Positions 34,505 through 43,574 of a stretch of 64,000 bases of DNA are shown here, piece by piece. The notes beneath the pieces are model-generated. The model ran no database searches and had not been told where the DNA came from. It saw nothing but the letters and a program-made list of their open reading frames with translations. The DNA lies in the NCBI GenBank assembly GCA_965227905.1, contig OZ245780.1, positions 5,952,001 to 6,016,000 of the forward strand, written 5' to 3'. The first letter of the stretch is position 1. Each line of letters begins with the position of its first letter. This stretch comes from CBDDHT01 sp965227905 (GTDB taxonomy: Bacteria; Pseudomonadota; Alphaproteobacteria; Rhizobiales; Methyloligellaceae). The position numbers were made by a program, and so were the translations under genes.

Positions 34505-36596
34505 ACTCGAAGAATTGAGAGAGGCGCTCGCTCGCCATTCGAGGCCCAAGCCCGATGATGCCGAAAAGCAGCGCGCTATCGCACAAGCCGTCAGCGCATT
34601 TGAGAAAAAAAATCTCGATGCGAGCCAAGGAAAACATGCCGACGATCGTCTGAAAGAACAAGCCGGGGGTTTTTTCACGACGATTTTCGGGAGACGACCG
34701 ATGAGACTATCGCCTGCACTTATGGGAACAGCCAGCTTTGCAGTCCTGGCACTCGCAGTTCTCAGCACCAATGCTGTTCTCCAAAATCCCTTCTGGGAAT
34801 TCACGCGTCCCGCACCGGAGACGAAACAATTGGACACCTTCGCGACCAAACGTGAGGAGAAGAGACTCGACGACAAGAAAGACACGGCCGTCAAACAGCA
34901 GCGGATTGCAAATGAAGAAGACGCTGAAGCCTTCAACAATCTTGGAAGAGTCCAACGGCAAATTGCAGTTGCACCCGTCCCCCGATCTTCTACAGAAGCA
35001 CCAGCGGCTGAAAGCGGCTACAGGGTACGCGGCAAGCAAGCACCTTCCAAATCGAAGCTTTTTGCAGATGGTCGCGTTGCTGAATTGAAGCAACCCGCGG
35101 TTCAACCCGCCCCAAGACCGGCCGACGCTCCCTTCGCAGGAGGAATGCAGGAACAGGGCCGGGATCGGTTCACCGCGTTCGAAACGAACTCTCTGAAAGT
35201 TGTGGCGGAAGACCCGGTTTCGACGTTCTCCATCGATGTCGATACGGCGTCCTACGCATTTGTACGGAGTTCGCTAAACCGAAACGTTCTGCCTCAGAAG
35301 GATGCCGTCCGCGTCGAGGAGTTGATCAATTATTTCCCATACGACTATGAGGCACCCACTGATCAGTCTGTGCCTTTCAAGTCATCGGTCACGGTTATGC
35401 CGACGCCTTGGAATGCAGGTACAAAGCTCATCCATGTGGGCATCAAGGGTTATGAGTTGCAGGCTGATCAACGCCCGCGTGCAAACTTGGTGTTTCTACT
35501 CGACACATCGGGCTCGATGAACGCACCTAACAAGCTTCCGCTCCTCCGGAACGCCATGAAGCTTCTCCTCGAGAGACTCGACGCCGACGATACCGTGTCT
35601 ATCGTGACCTATGCCGGCCGTGCCGGAACAGTGCTTCAGCCGACAAAGGCCAAAGACAAATCAAGAATCCTTGGTGCATTAAACAACCTTCATGCCGGTG
35701 GTTCGACAGCGGGCGGAGAAGGAATCAGGCAGGCTTATCAACTGGCCGAACAGACATTTGATAAGGAGGCGGTAAACCGGGTCATCCTGGCAACAGATGG
35801 CGACTTCAATGTCGGCATTCGCAATCCCGACGAACTCAAGAGCTTCATCGAGCGCAAACGGAAGTCGGGGATCTTTCTGTCGGTCCTCGGCTTCGGCCGC
35901 GGAAACTACAATGACCATTTGATGCAAACGCTTGCTCAAAACGGCAATGGAACCGCCGCCTACATCGATACCTTGAACGAAGCACGCAAAGTGCTGGTCG
36001 AGGAAACGAGCGGCACGCTGTTCACCATCGCCAAGGACGTCAAGATTCAGATGGAGTTCAATCCCGCAACCGTCTCCGAATATCGGTTGATCGGATATGA
36101 AACGCGGGTGCTCAAGCGTGAGGATTTCAACAATGACAAAGTGGACGCAGGCGATATCGGATCGGGGCACACCGTCACTGCGCTCTATGAGATCACGCCT
36201 AAGGATTCCAACGCGCGGCTGGTTGATGATCTGCGCTACGGTGCATCTGAGGCCGAGCAGAAAGAGGCAAAGACTGGAACGAGCGAATATGCCTTTCTGA
36301 AAATTCGTTACAAGCTGCCCGAGTCCGATACCAGCAAACTCGTTACGACCCCTATCAAACGCGAGCAGATCGTCAAATCAATCGATGCGGCCCCTCAAGA
36401 GTCGAGATTTGCAGCATCCGTTGCAGCCTTTGGGCAACTGCTTCGTGGCGGTCGATACACCAGTACGTTTTCCTATGACGATGTCATAGCACTTGCACAA
36501 AACGCCAAGGGCAAGGATGTGTTCGGTTATCGCGCCGAGTTCGTCAATCTGGCGCGGTTCGCCAAGTCTGCCGCCGCTCTGCAGGTGCAAAAATAG
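34494..36596 (+). CDS. Membrane-anchored von Willebrand factor A protein (YfbK-like)
   Basis: 700 residues. The cytoplasmic N-terminus is acidic/basic (1-65), with one membrane helix at about 73-95 (LMGTASFAVLALAVLSTNAV), a low-complexity linker, a conserved DPVSTFSIDVDTASYAFVRSSL block and a VWA domain. The MIDAS is LVFLLDTSGSMNAPNKL with later T and D of ATDGD. A C-terminal DUF3520-like part follows. The gene overlaps and follows an ECF sigma factor; the cytoplasmic segment could therefore act as an anti-sigma factor (inference; no zinc-binding HxxxCxxC motif is seen). Confidence 0.87.
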   Translation: MTDELEELREALARHSRPKPDDAEKQRAIAQAVSAFEKKNLDASQGKHADDRLKEQAGGFFTTIFGRRPMRLSPALMGTASFAVLALAVLSTNAVLQNPFWEFTRPAPETKQLDTFATKREEKRLDDKKDTAVKQQRIANEEDAEAFNNLGRVQRQIAVAPVPRSSTEAPAAESGYRVRGKQAPSKSKLFADGRVAELKQPAVQPAPRPADAPFAGGMQEQGRDRFTAFETNSLKVVAEDPVSTFSIDVDTASYAFVRSSLNRNVLPQKDAVRVEELINYFPYDYEAPTDQSVPFKSSVTVMPTPWNAGTKLIHVGIKGYELQADQRPRANLVFLLDTSGSMNAPNKLPLLRNAMKLLLERLDADDTVSIVTYAGRAGTVLQPTKAKDKSRILGALNNLHAGGSTAGGEGIRQAYQLAEQTFDKEAVNRVILATDGDFNVGIRNPDELKSFIERKRKSGIFLSVLGFGRGNYNDHLMQTLAQNGNGTAAYIDTLNEARKVLVEETSGTLFTIAKDVKIQMEFNPATVSEYRLIGYETRVLKREDFNNDKVDAGDIGSGHTVTALYEITPKDSNARLVDDLRYGASEAEQKEAKTGTSEYAFLKIRYKLPESDTSKLVTTPIKREQIVKSIDAAPQESRFAASVAAFGQLLRGGRYTSTFSYDDVIALAQNAKGKDVFGYRAEFVNLARFAKSAAALQVQK

Positions 36597-36660
36597 AGAC
36601 GAACTTGCTGATGTTGCCCCTCTGCGAGGCATGCTCTTCGCGGAGGGGGATCGCAGCAAA

Positions 36661-37173
36661 TCAGCTCTCTATCTCGGCGATCCCTACCACATAGTTTTCA
36701 CCGTAAGCCTTGGCGCATCCAGGGCAGGTTGTGTAGAAGAAGAACACGCGGCCTGCTTTTTTCCCGCTTTGCTCGATAGATTTCTCCATCTCATCCTGCC
36801 ATCTGGGAACATCTCGATAGGGCCCCTCAAAAACCTTCGTGACGAAGTGTCCAGACAGGCGCGTCATCTCCTGTCCGGCAACGTGTTTGCTGACGGCGAA
36901 GAAATGTTCTGCTGACCACGATGAGAGATCACGGCTCAAGACGATTGTCTGGGATGGGTCGAATGCTTTGACTGCTTCGATTTCACCCAACGTGCTGCTG
37001 AAGACACTGCCCATGTTCACTGGGATATGCAGGAGGCTTCTCGTTTCTGCTCTGACAAACAGTTTCTCGTCGAAATAGAGGTCTTGTCCGTCCCAGCCTT
37101 CCGGTTTGAAACGAGGGCAGCAACCTGTGCTGTTATCGCTTTGATCGTAGAATGGCAGTGCGTTGACATTCAT
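36661..37173 (-). CDS. Conserved protein with CC and CxxC motifs, function unknown
   Basis: 170 residues, no signal peptide. Notable are NSTGCCPRFKPEGWDGQDLYF near the start, HIPVNMGSVF, VLSRDLSSWSAEHFFAVSK, a VTKVFEGPYRDVPRW block and a terminal FFFYTTCPGCAKAYG. The N-terminal CC pair and C-terminal CxxC look like a metal or redox site. I recognise this as a widely conserved family sometimes labelled hydrolase, without known activity. It faces the VWA gene tail to tail (64 bp). Confidence 0.75.
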   Translation of the reverse strand: MNVNALPFYDQSDNSTGCCPRFKPEGWDGQDLYFDEKLFVRAETRSLLHIPVNMGSVFSSTLGEIEAVKAFDPSQTIVLSRDLSSWSAEHFFAVSKHVAGQEMTRLSGHFVTKVFEGPYRDVPRWQDEMEKSIEQSGKKAGRVFFFYTTCPGCAKAYGENYVVGIAEIES

Positions 37174-37338
37174 GTCGCGTCGAATCCTATTCCGACCGAG
37201 AGATCAACCAAATCCATCCGCACAGGTGTCGTGGAGCGGCGGACGCGGAGAAACTCATGGCCGAATAAAGATAATTTGGTACTGATACCGATCAGCATGT
37301 CGACCGCGTGTTCTGGTCGGCAAATCACCCAGCAGTCG

Positions 37339-37971
37339 CTAGCGAGCGAAACGCTTCGCGAGCCCACTAACCTGCTCGTCGTTGAGAAAGCGGGTCTTCT
37401 GTCCCTGCAGGAGCAAGAACAACTTGGCAGTCTCTTCGAGCTCTTCCGTGGCGTAAACGGCATCTTCAAGCGATTTGCCTGCGACCACCGGACCATGGTT
37501 GGCAAGCAGGACCGCATGATGGTCCGACGCCATCTCGCGGACGGCTTTTGCAAGATCGATATCGCCGGGCGGAAAATACGGCACCAGCGGTAACTTACCG
37601 ATCCGCATGACATAGTAAGCCGTTATCGGAGGAAGAACGTTGGCGTGATCGATTCCATCCATACAGCTGACAGCAACGGAGTGGGTCGAGTGCAAATGCA
37701 CAACCGCTTCGCAGGTCGATCGCTCCTCGTACATTGCGAGATGAAGGAATGCTTCCTTCGTCGGCCGATCGCCGGAAAGGTACTGACCGTCGATTGAAAG
37801 CTTGGACAAGCGTGCAGGATCGAGTTCGCCCATAGACGTACCGGTTGGCGTCATCAGCCATCCATCCTCGACGCGCGCACTTATATTGCCCGACGACCCG
37901 AATGTCAGCCCACGCTCATACATCGATCGCGCTAGCACTGCGATGCGGTCGCGCATTTTCGTCTCGCTCAT
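37339..37971 (-). CDS. otnC: Class II aldolase/adducin protein, 3-oxo-tetronate 4-phosphate decarboxylase
   Basis: 210-residue Zn-dependent aldolase fold. GLTFGSSGNISARVEDGWLMTPTGTSMGEL is the substrate phosphate loop, HLHSTHSVAV holds two zinc His residues, and LLANHGPVVAG has the third. Paired with the kinase just upstream (ATGA overlap) it fits OtnC, which releases CO2 from 3-oxo-tetronate 4-phosphate to give dihydroxyacetone phosphate. The overlap with an OtnK-type kinase is what distinguishes it from fuculose-phosphate aldolases. Confidence 0.87.
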   Translation of the reverse strand: MSETKMRDRIAVLARSMYERGLTFGSSGNISARVEDGWLMTPTGTSMGELDPARLSKLSIDGQYLSGDRPTKEAFLHLAMYEERSTCEAVVHLHSTHSVAVSCMDGIDHANVLPPITAYYVMRIGKLPLVPYFPPGDIDLAKAVREMASDHHAVLLANHGPVVAGKSLEDAVYATEELEETAKLFLLLQGQKTRFLNDEQVSGLAKRFAR

Positions 37972-39233
37972 GGGAACATCTCCAGAGCCTTTTCGAAAAA
38001 GTCGACGTCGCCGAAGTTTCCCGATTTGAGCGCCAGCGCCAGTCTTGGCTCGTCGAGCGTTTCCGTCCACGGCACGCCAGGATCGATTTCCGGCCCGATT
38101 CGGAGGCTCTTGATATCAAGTGCCGACACGACGGCTCCAGAGGTCTCTCCGCCGGCGACAATGATCCGACCAACATCCTGCTCAATGAGTCCGCGCGCGA
38201 TCTCGCCCATTACACGTTCGACCATTTCGCCCGCAGCTGCCGCCCCAAACTCTTCTTGATTCTTGGCGACTTCAGCGGGGTCCGCCGAAGCATAGATCAA
38301 GATTGGGATCGCTTGATCGACATCGCCCGACCATTGCAAGACCTCTTCAGCCACCGGGCTGCCTGCGGCAATGCGCCGGACGTCGATTTTCTTGTTTGGC
38401 CATGACAGTCGCGCTCTGGCGATCTGGCCGCGGGTTGCCTCGGAGCAACTGCCCGCAAGCACGACCGAGCGGCCGCCGATCTCAGGTTGTGTCGATGTCT
38501 GCGGTTCACCCAGCCGGCCTTGGCGTCTGAAATTATCTGGCAAACCGAGCGCAACGCCCGAACCGCCGGTGATCAAGCGATGGCTCGCCGATGCCGTGCC
38601 AATCGTTATAAGGTCGGCGTCGGTCAGGGCGTCGGCAACCACATAAGAAACCCCGTCGCCGCGGAGCGTTTCAAAAGCTTTCGCTGTTGCTTCGACACCG
38701 GTCGATATGGTCTCAAACGGGACGAGTCCCACTTTCTTTTGACACTGCGAGGTCATCAACCGGAGCAAGCTTGAATCCCGCATCGGATTAAGCGGATGAT
38801 CCTTCATCGGCGAGTCGGACAGCAGTTGGTCCTTAACGAACAGATGTCCCTGATAGATGGTACGATGATTGGTCGGAAATGCCGGGCAGACGACAGCAAG
38901 ATCGGTATCCAATGCCTGCATCAGTGCATCGGAAACCGGACCGATATTGCCATTTGGCGTTGAATCGAATGTCGAGCAATATTTGAAGAAGATCTGCTGA
39001 GCCCCTTTCCCACGCAACCAATCGAGTGCGGCGATCGAGTCGCTAACGGCCTGCTCAACCGGCGTTGAGCGCGACTTGAGCGCAACGACCACAGCATCCG
39101 CATCACCGATCTGCTGTTTCTCGTCAGGTACGCCTATGAGTTGAACAGCGCGCATGCCCTGCTGAACAAGCGTATTGGCAAGATCGGTTGCGCCGGTAAA
39201 ATCATCTGCAATGGCGCCTAGTAGAATTGCCAT
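37968..39233 (-). CDS. otnK: Four-carbon acid sugar kinase, 3-oxo-tetronate kinase
   Basis: 421-residue kinase of the DUF1537 family. The N-terminal substrate domain has LLGAIADDFTGATDLANTLV (DDxTG). The middle has FFKYCSTFDSTPNGNIGPVSDALM (K.CSTFDST). The C-terminal nucleotide domain has VVLAGSCSEATRGQI and IIVAGGETSGAVVSAL (GGxTS). It phosphorylates 3-oxo-tetronate from D-erythronate or L-threonate catabolism. Start ATG at 39233; the upstream 16 codons of open frame are not protein-like. Its partner isomerase otnI lies 9 kb away at 48685. Confidence 0.9.
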   Translation of the reverse strand: MAILLGAIADDFTGATDLANTLVQQGMRAVQLIGVPDEKQQIGDADAVVVALKSRSTPVEQAVSDSIAALDWLRGKGAQQIFFKYCSTFDSTPNGNIGPVSDALMQALDTDLAVVCPAFPTNHRTIYQGHLFVKDQLLSDSPMKDHPLNPMRDSSLLRLMTSQCQKKVGLVPFETISTGVEATAKAFETLRGDGVSYVVADALTDADLITIGTASASHRLITGGSGVALGLPDNFRRQGRLGEPQTSTQPEIGGRSVVLAGSCSEATRGQIARARLSWPNKKIDVRRIAAGSPVAEEVLQWSGDVDQAIPILIYASADPAEVAKNQEEFGAAAAGEMVERVMGEIARGLIEQDVGRIIVAGGETSGAVVSALDIKSLRIGPEIDPGVPWTETLDEPRLALALKSGNFGDVDFFEKALEMFP

Positions 39234-39307
39234 CGATTTCCCTTGCACTATGTCCTTTGCAGCCTTCCGTTGGCTCCACAACGATTTTGGATCGCACGCA
39301 GGCGGCT

Positions 39308-40414
39308 CTAGTCGCTTTCATCAAGAATTGCCAGTAGTTCGGTCGTCAGGTCCTTCGTGCCCTGATCTCCTCCGAACTCCATGGGGCGAATACGTTTGGC
39401 TGCAAACCCGCGGTCCACCGACTGATCGATGAGTTCTGCAGCAACCGCGAGTGCATTATTGCCCGATCGGTCCGCCAAATAATCAAGCAGCATTGCGCCA
39501 CTGAGAATTGCCGCCAGCGGATTGGCTTTGTCCTGCCCCATGATATCCGGGGCACTGCCATGCGCCGGTTGAAACAGTGCATGGCTATCGCCGATCTCGC
39601 CACAAGGCGCGATCCCCATGCCGCCAACCAATCCTCCACCAAGATCAGAGAGAATATCGCCGAACATATTCTCCATGACGAGGACGTCGTAGTCCCAGGG
39701 CTTGCGAACCAGATCGAGCGCCATGGCATCGACATAGCTGTGGCCGCTCTCAATATCCGGCGCTGCGGCGGCGCGTTCGTCGAAGATCTCTCGGAAGAAT
39801 GCCATCGAGCGAAAGACATTCGCTTTGTCGACGCAGGTCACCATCCCCTTGTGACCACGCGCCTTCCTTTTCCGAGCCAGGCCGAACGCGAAATCATGGA
39901 GCTTTTCGGTTGTCGCACGGGTGATGCGCAAGGTGTCTCTGACGTCGTCCTTTCCAAAATCCTCGCCGCGATTATGCGCTGCGGCTGAATAGAAGAGTCC
40001 TTCGGTCGACTCGCGCAACACGATGAAGTCCACATTGGCTGCGCGCGGGTCCGCAAGACGCTGTGGCGCATTGGGATACTGCTTGACAGGCCGCACGCCC
40101 GCATAGAGCTGGAACTGATCCCGAAGTCTGAGATGCGGCGAGATTTCGGTTCCGTCGGCATGCCGTATTGAAGGCAGGCCTATTGCTCCGAGAAGGATGG
40201 CGTCTGCCGCTGCAGCGGCCTCCTCGGCACCCGGTGCGATGTCGACACCGGTCTCAGCAAAATATGCGGCTCCGGCCAGCAAATCTTCATAGTCGAGCGT
40301 GAAACCACCAACCTTTTTTCGAGCGGCTTCCATAATGGCAATCGTTGCATCAACGACATCTGCACCGATGCCATCCCCGCGGATGACCGCAACGCCGAAC
40401 CGGTCATTTCTCAT
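39308..40414 (-). CDS. Isocitrate/isopropylmalate dehydrogenase family protein, near otnK
   Basis: 368-residue NAD(P)-dependent beta-decarboxylating-type dehydrogenase. AVIRGDGIGADVVDA starts the fold. Substrate-binding Arg residues lie in HLRLRDQFQLYAGVRPVK, with VLRESTEGLFY, KANVFRSMAFFREIF (Lys) and the metal Asp cluster YVDAMALDLVRKPWDYDVLVMENMFGDILSDLGG. HGSAPDIMGQDKANP forms the NAD loop. It lies 74 bp upstream of otnK and is likely cotranscribed. It may oxidise the C4 acid that feeds OtnK/OtnC, taking the place of PdxA2 or LtnD (inference). Tartrate dehydrogenase is another option. Confidence 0.85.
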   Translation of the reverse strand: MRNDRFGVAVIRGDGIGADVVDATIAIMEAARKKVGGFTLDYEDLLAGAAYFAETGVDIAPGAEEAAAAADAILLGAIGLPSIRHADGTEISPHLRLRDQFQLYAGVRPVKQYPNAPQRLADPRAANVDFIVLRESTEGLFYSAAAHNRGEDFGKDDVRDTLRITRATTEKLHDFAFGLARKRKARGHKGMVTCVDKANVFRSMAFFREIFDERAAAAPDIESGHSYVDAMALDLVRKPWDYDVLVMENMFGDILSDLGGGLVGGMGIAPCGEIGDSHALFQPAHGSAPDIMGQDKANPLAAILSGAMLLDYLADRSGNNALAVAAELIDQSVDRGFAAKRIRPMEFGGDQGTKDLTTELLAILDESD

Positions 40415-40670
40415 TCGATTGTTTCCTCACAAGCGCGAATTTGCAGAACACTCAGTGCTGCGTTTGCCTCCTACGCTACAGGAAATCAAGCGCAGGACAC
40501 GTTTCACGCAAGCGAACCATCTGCGTGAGTGATGGCGGCCAGCTTATTTCTTCATTTTTCTCCCTCTGCCATGTCCAATAGGATCGTGTCCATGGTGCAT
40601 CCGCCCGCCTGCGTTTCAGGTGGGTCTGATAACCGACAGCTGGATACCGTGAAGAGAAGGAAATCACCCT

Positions 40671-41753
40671 ATGTGGCCTCGCCATGATCTGCTCGAGCTG
40701 TTTGGTATCGAGACGCCAATCATTCAGGCACCCATGGCCGGTGCCAATGGTTCCGATATGGTCATTGCCGTCAGTGAAGCCGGCGGCCTCGGCTCCTTGC
40801 CTTGCGCAATGCTCGACGTTGCGAAAGCTGGCGCAGAGATAGGCATAATTCGTCAGCGCACAGCCAAACCATTCAATGTCAATTTCTTCTGCCATACACC
40901 GCCGGATGCCGATGCCGAAGCGCAGATGCGATGGCTTGAGCATCTGGCACCCTACTACTCCGAGCTAGGGCTGACACAGCCTGAATCGGTCGGTGGGGTC
41001 GCTCGCGCACCATTCCACGAGGCCATGTGCGAGCTCATGGAGGAACACAAACCTGCCGTCGTCAGCTTTCACTTCGGACTGCCTTCGAAAAAACTCTTCA
41101 AGAGAGTGAAAGATGCGGGTTGCCGGGCCATTGCTTCTGCCACGACAGTCGAGGAAGCGATCTGGCTTGAGAAAGAGGGATGCGATGCGATCATTGCGCA
41201 GGGATCGGAGGCCGGGGGGCATCGCGGCATGTTCTTATCCGACAAGATCTCTACGCAGATCGGTACCTTTGCGCTCGTACCACAGATCGTCGATAGCGTT
41301 GCGGTCCCCGTGATCGCTGCCGGCGGAATCGCCGATGGTCGCGGAATTGCGGCAGCCTTTGCGCTCGGCGCTTCTGGCGTTCAGATCGGTACAGCCTATC
41401 TCTCGACGCCCGAATCGACGATCACCGATCTGCACAGAGCCGAATTAGCGGCCCCTCGCAGCGATGCTACCGCCTTGACCAACGTGTTTTCCGGTCGTCC
41501 TGCCCGGGGCATGATGAACAGAATCATGCGCGACATCGGACCAATGTCGGATCTTGCGCCCGCATTCCCGACGGCTGGCGGAGCGCTTGCCCCCCTCAAA
41601 GCCAAGGCTGAAGAAAAAGGCGACCACGCATTCTCATCGCTTTGGTCCGGACAAGGCGCGCGTCTGTGTCGAGAAACAACTTCAGCCGACCTTACCTCAG
41701 GGCTGGCAAGAGACGCCCTGCGAGAATTGAAAGCACTGACAACGCCCGGTTAG
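40671..41753 (+). CDS. Nitronate monooxygenase (2-nitropropane dioxygenase family)
   Basis: 360-residue FMN TIM-barrel enzyme. Seen are ETPIIQAPMAG at the N-terminus, SEAGGLGSLPCAML, KPFNVNFFCHTPP, AIIAQGSEAGGHRG, with the catalytic His in the GGHRG loop, and IAAGGIADGRGIAAAFALGASGVQIGTAYL for phosphate binding. Oxidises nitronates such as propionate-3-nitronate. Divergent from the IDH-like gene. ATG start follows AAGAGAAGGAAATC. Confidence 0.9.
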   Translation: MWPRHDLLELFGIETPIIQAPMAGANGSDMVIAVSEAGGLGSLPCAMLDVAKAGAEIGIIRQRTAKPFNVNFFCHTPPDADAEAQMRWLEHLAPYYSELGLTQPESVGGVARAPFHEAMCELMEEHKPAVVSFHFGLPSKKLFKRVKDAGCRAIASATTVEEAIWLEKEGCDAIIAQGSEAGGHRGMFLSDKISTQIGTFALVPQIVDSVAVPVIAAGGIADGRGIAAAFALGASGVQIGTAYLSTPESTITDLHRAELAAPRSDATALTNVFSGRPARGMMNRIMRDIGPMSDLAPAFPTAGGALAPLKAKAEEKGDHAFSSLWSGQGARLCRETTSADLTSGLARDALRELKALTTPG

Positions 41754-41788
41754 ACAAAATCTGTCGTTGGGCATGCTTTTTCTCAGCT

Positions 41789-42871
41789 TCAAACCATGAC
41801 ATCGGCAACCGGCCGGCGGAGAGATCTTGGCATGATCGGGCCATAACCGAACCGGACGACGAAGTTGGGCCGCCGCTCATCGATGCCAAGAAGCGTCTGC
41901 AGCTTGCGGCGCATTTCTACGACTTCCACTGCCTGATTGACAAAAGCCAGCTTCAAACCATCGACCGTCGCCTGTAACGCGAAATATTGAAACGCGCGGC
42001 CGGCGTTGAACCAGCCTTCCTTGTCATTTGTTTTCGCCGTGAATACGGCGACCCCCGCAGAGGACCTTATCTGCTCCGCATATTTGTCATTCTCCGATTG
42101 AGGAGAAAGAAATAGGTCGAATAGCGTTTTGCCGAGCCAGCTCGGCATGGTTGGATTGGCGGACGTTGCCGTGTACAGACCGTCTCGCGAAGCCAAAGCG
42201 GCATCGGCATTGAAGCGTATCCAGTCTTTCAACTCAGAGACAAAGGCGACGTCCGTCAACTGGCGTGTGTTGCCGTCGACGACAAGCGAGAGAATGGCCT
42301 CAATCGTCGATTTTTCCGTAATCATGCGGGTTTCGACGCCATAACTATTGGCCGCCGCATCTAGTCGCAAAAGCACTTCCGCCGGTGCCGGTCGGCCATC
42401 ATATTTCACGCGGGTGCACTGGCGATCCGGTATTGCCCGGAACAATGGGGTCTCTTTCACCGGAGCCGGTCCCAGCTCGACGTCAACAAGAAAATCCGAC
42501 GTATCCGTGATCCGGATTTCGCCGGACCGACCACGCGCTCTTGCTGCGAGGCGCAGATTTTCCGCGGCACACCCGAGGCTGGCGATCAGATGGTGATCGT
42601 CGGGATCTACCACTGGCGTCCGCCGTGTCAGGTCGGGAGCAATCTGGACAGCACCTTCGTTTGCCCGGAATTTCCAAGGCTGTGTGTTGTGACCATTGGC
42701 TGCCAATGTCGCATAGCGAACCAGGTCACGAACAGTGGCACTATCAGGGAGCGGGCGCATTTGATCGGTAACGGCCTCAACATAAGCCGATTGATCATAT
42801 GAACACCCAGCGACTGCCGCTGACGCTATGACCACTCCGGATTTTGTCAGAAACTCGCGCCGTGTTGGCAT
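41789..42871 (-). CDS. Tat-exported nitroreductase-like (Acg-type) lipoprotein
   Basis: 360 residues. The N-terminus has a twin-arginine signal (TRREFLTKSGV) and a lipobox-like AVAGCS, so it may be an exported lipoprotein. The body resembles the Acg branch of nitroreductases: RYATLAANGHNTQPWKFRA (FMN binding), DPDDHHLIASLGCAAENL, FQYFALQATVDGLKLAFVNQAVEV and VVRFGYGPIMPRSLRRPV. FMN or heme-like cofactor use outside the cytoplasm fits Tat export of a folded protein. Convergent with the nitronate monooxygenase gene (35 bp), which may hint at shared nitro-compound chemistry (inference). Confidence 0.82.
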   Translation of the reverse strand: MPTRREFLTKSGVVIASAAVAGCSYDQSAYVEAVTDQMRPLPDSATVRDLVRYATLAANGHNTQPWKFRANEGAVQIAPDLTRRTPVVDPDDHHLIASLGCAAENLRLAARARGRSGEIRITDTSDFLVDVELGPAPVKETPLFRAIPDRQCTRVKYDGRPAPAEVLLRLDAAANSYGVETRMITEKSTIEAILSLVVDGNTRQLTDVAFVSELKDWIRFNADAALASRDGLYTATSANPTMPSWLGKTLFDLFLSPQSENDKYAEQIRSSAGVAVFTAKTNDKEGWFNAGRAFQYFALQATVDGLKLAFVNQAVEVVEMRRKLQTLLGIDERRPNFVVRFGYGPIMPRSLRRPVADVMV

Positions 42872-42957
42872 TCACATCCTCTTGGCAATTCTCTCCAAAT
42901 AGGATCGAGTGCCAGCATGCACCAGTGCCTATGCCGGGTTCTTGATCGCCGTCAGCT

Positions 42958-43308
42958 TCAGCGCCCCACACCGCCCACCGGTTTGAAGTCGTGCTCACCG
43001 ATTCCCTGAACAATCGTGAAGCGGCAGGCGCCACCATCTTTGCCTGTGACCTCGTGCGCTGTTCCCGGTGGAACGACACAATGCCCACCTGGCGGCAGTT
43101 CATGCCGGGCACGAGGTGCGCGGGTCTCAATAACCGTCGTCCCCTCCAATCCGACGAATATGTCTGAAACAACGGAATGATAGTGCCAGGGTATCTTCTC
43201 CCCTGGCGCAAGACCCAGGATCTGAACCCTCAACCCATCAGCCTCCGTAACGAGCTCCCGGCCTGATATTGTGTAGGGTAGATCCTTTGGCGCGGTCATT
43301 GGAAACAT
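42958..43308 (-). CDS. Small cupin-domain protein
   Basis: 116-residue single cupin. Motif 1 is PWHYHSVVSDIFVGLEGTTVI (His/His/Glu-like metal site) and motif 2 is PPGGHCVVPPGTAHEV. A bound divalent metal is expected. Function not predictable; small cupins next to oxidoreductases may be sugar-binding or dioxygenase-like. It lies 86 bp upstream of the nitroreductase-like gene in the same direction. Confidence 0.82.
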   Translation of the reverse strand: MFPMTAPKDLPYTISGRELVTEADGLRVQILGLAPGEKIPWHYHSVVSDIFVGLEGTTVIETRAPRARHELPPGGHCVVPPGTAHEVTGKDGGACRFTIVQGIGEHDFKPVGGVGR

Positions 43309-43574
43309 CCTCCTTCTGAGCTTTCAGCATCATCCTGTAAGGGCAAGGACAAAAGCCAATGCAGACCTTCTGTCACCTTGCAGTCAATCTCCTTGAAGCT
43401 TATAGATCGTACACCGGTGTTTGGCTTGAAAGCGGGGCGGCTGCTCCTCAAACCTGACGGAGTCGACTCTGCGGCAGTCTGCTCCATGAATGCGGCACGT
43501 CTGTTTCGATCCGGGCAACGTCCCTCTTTCGATCGAGTGCGGCGCACGCAGTGCTTCGCTCCAAAAAGTGAAGA

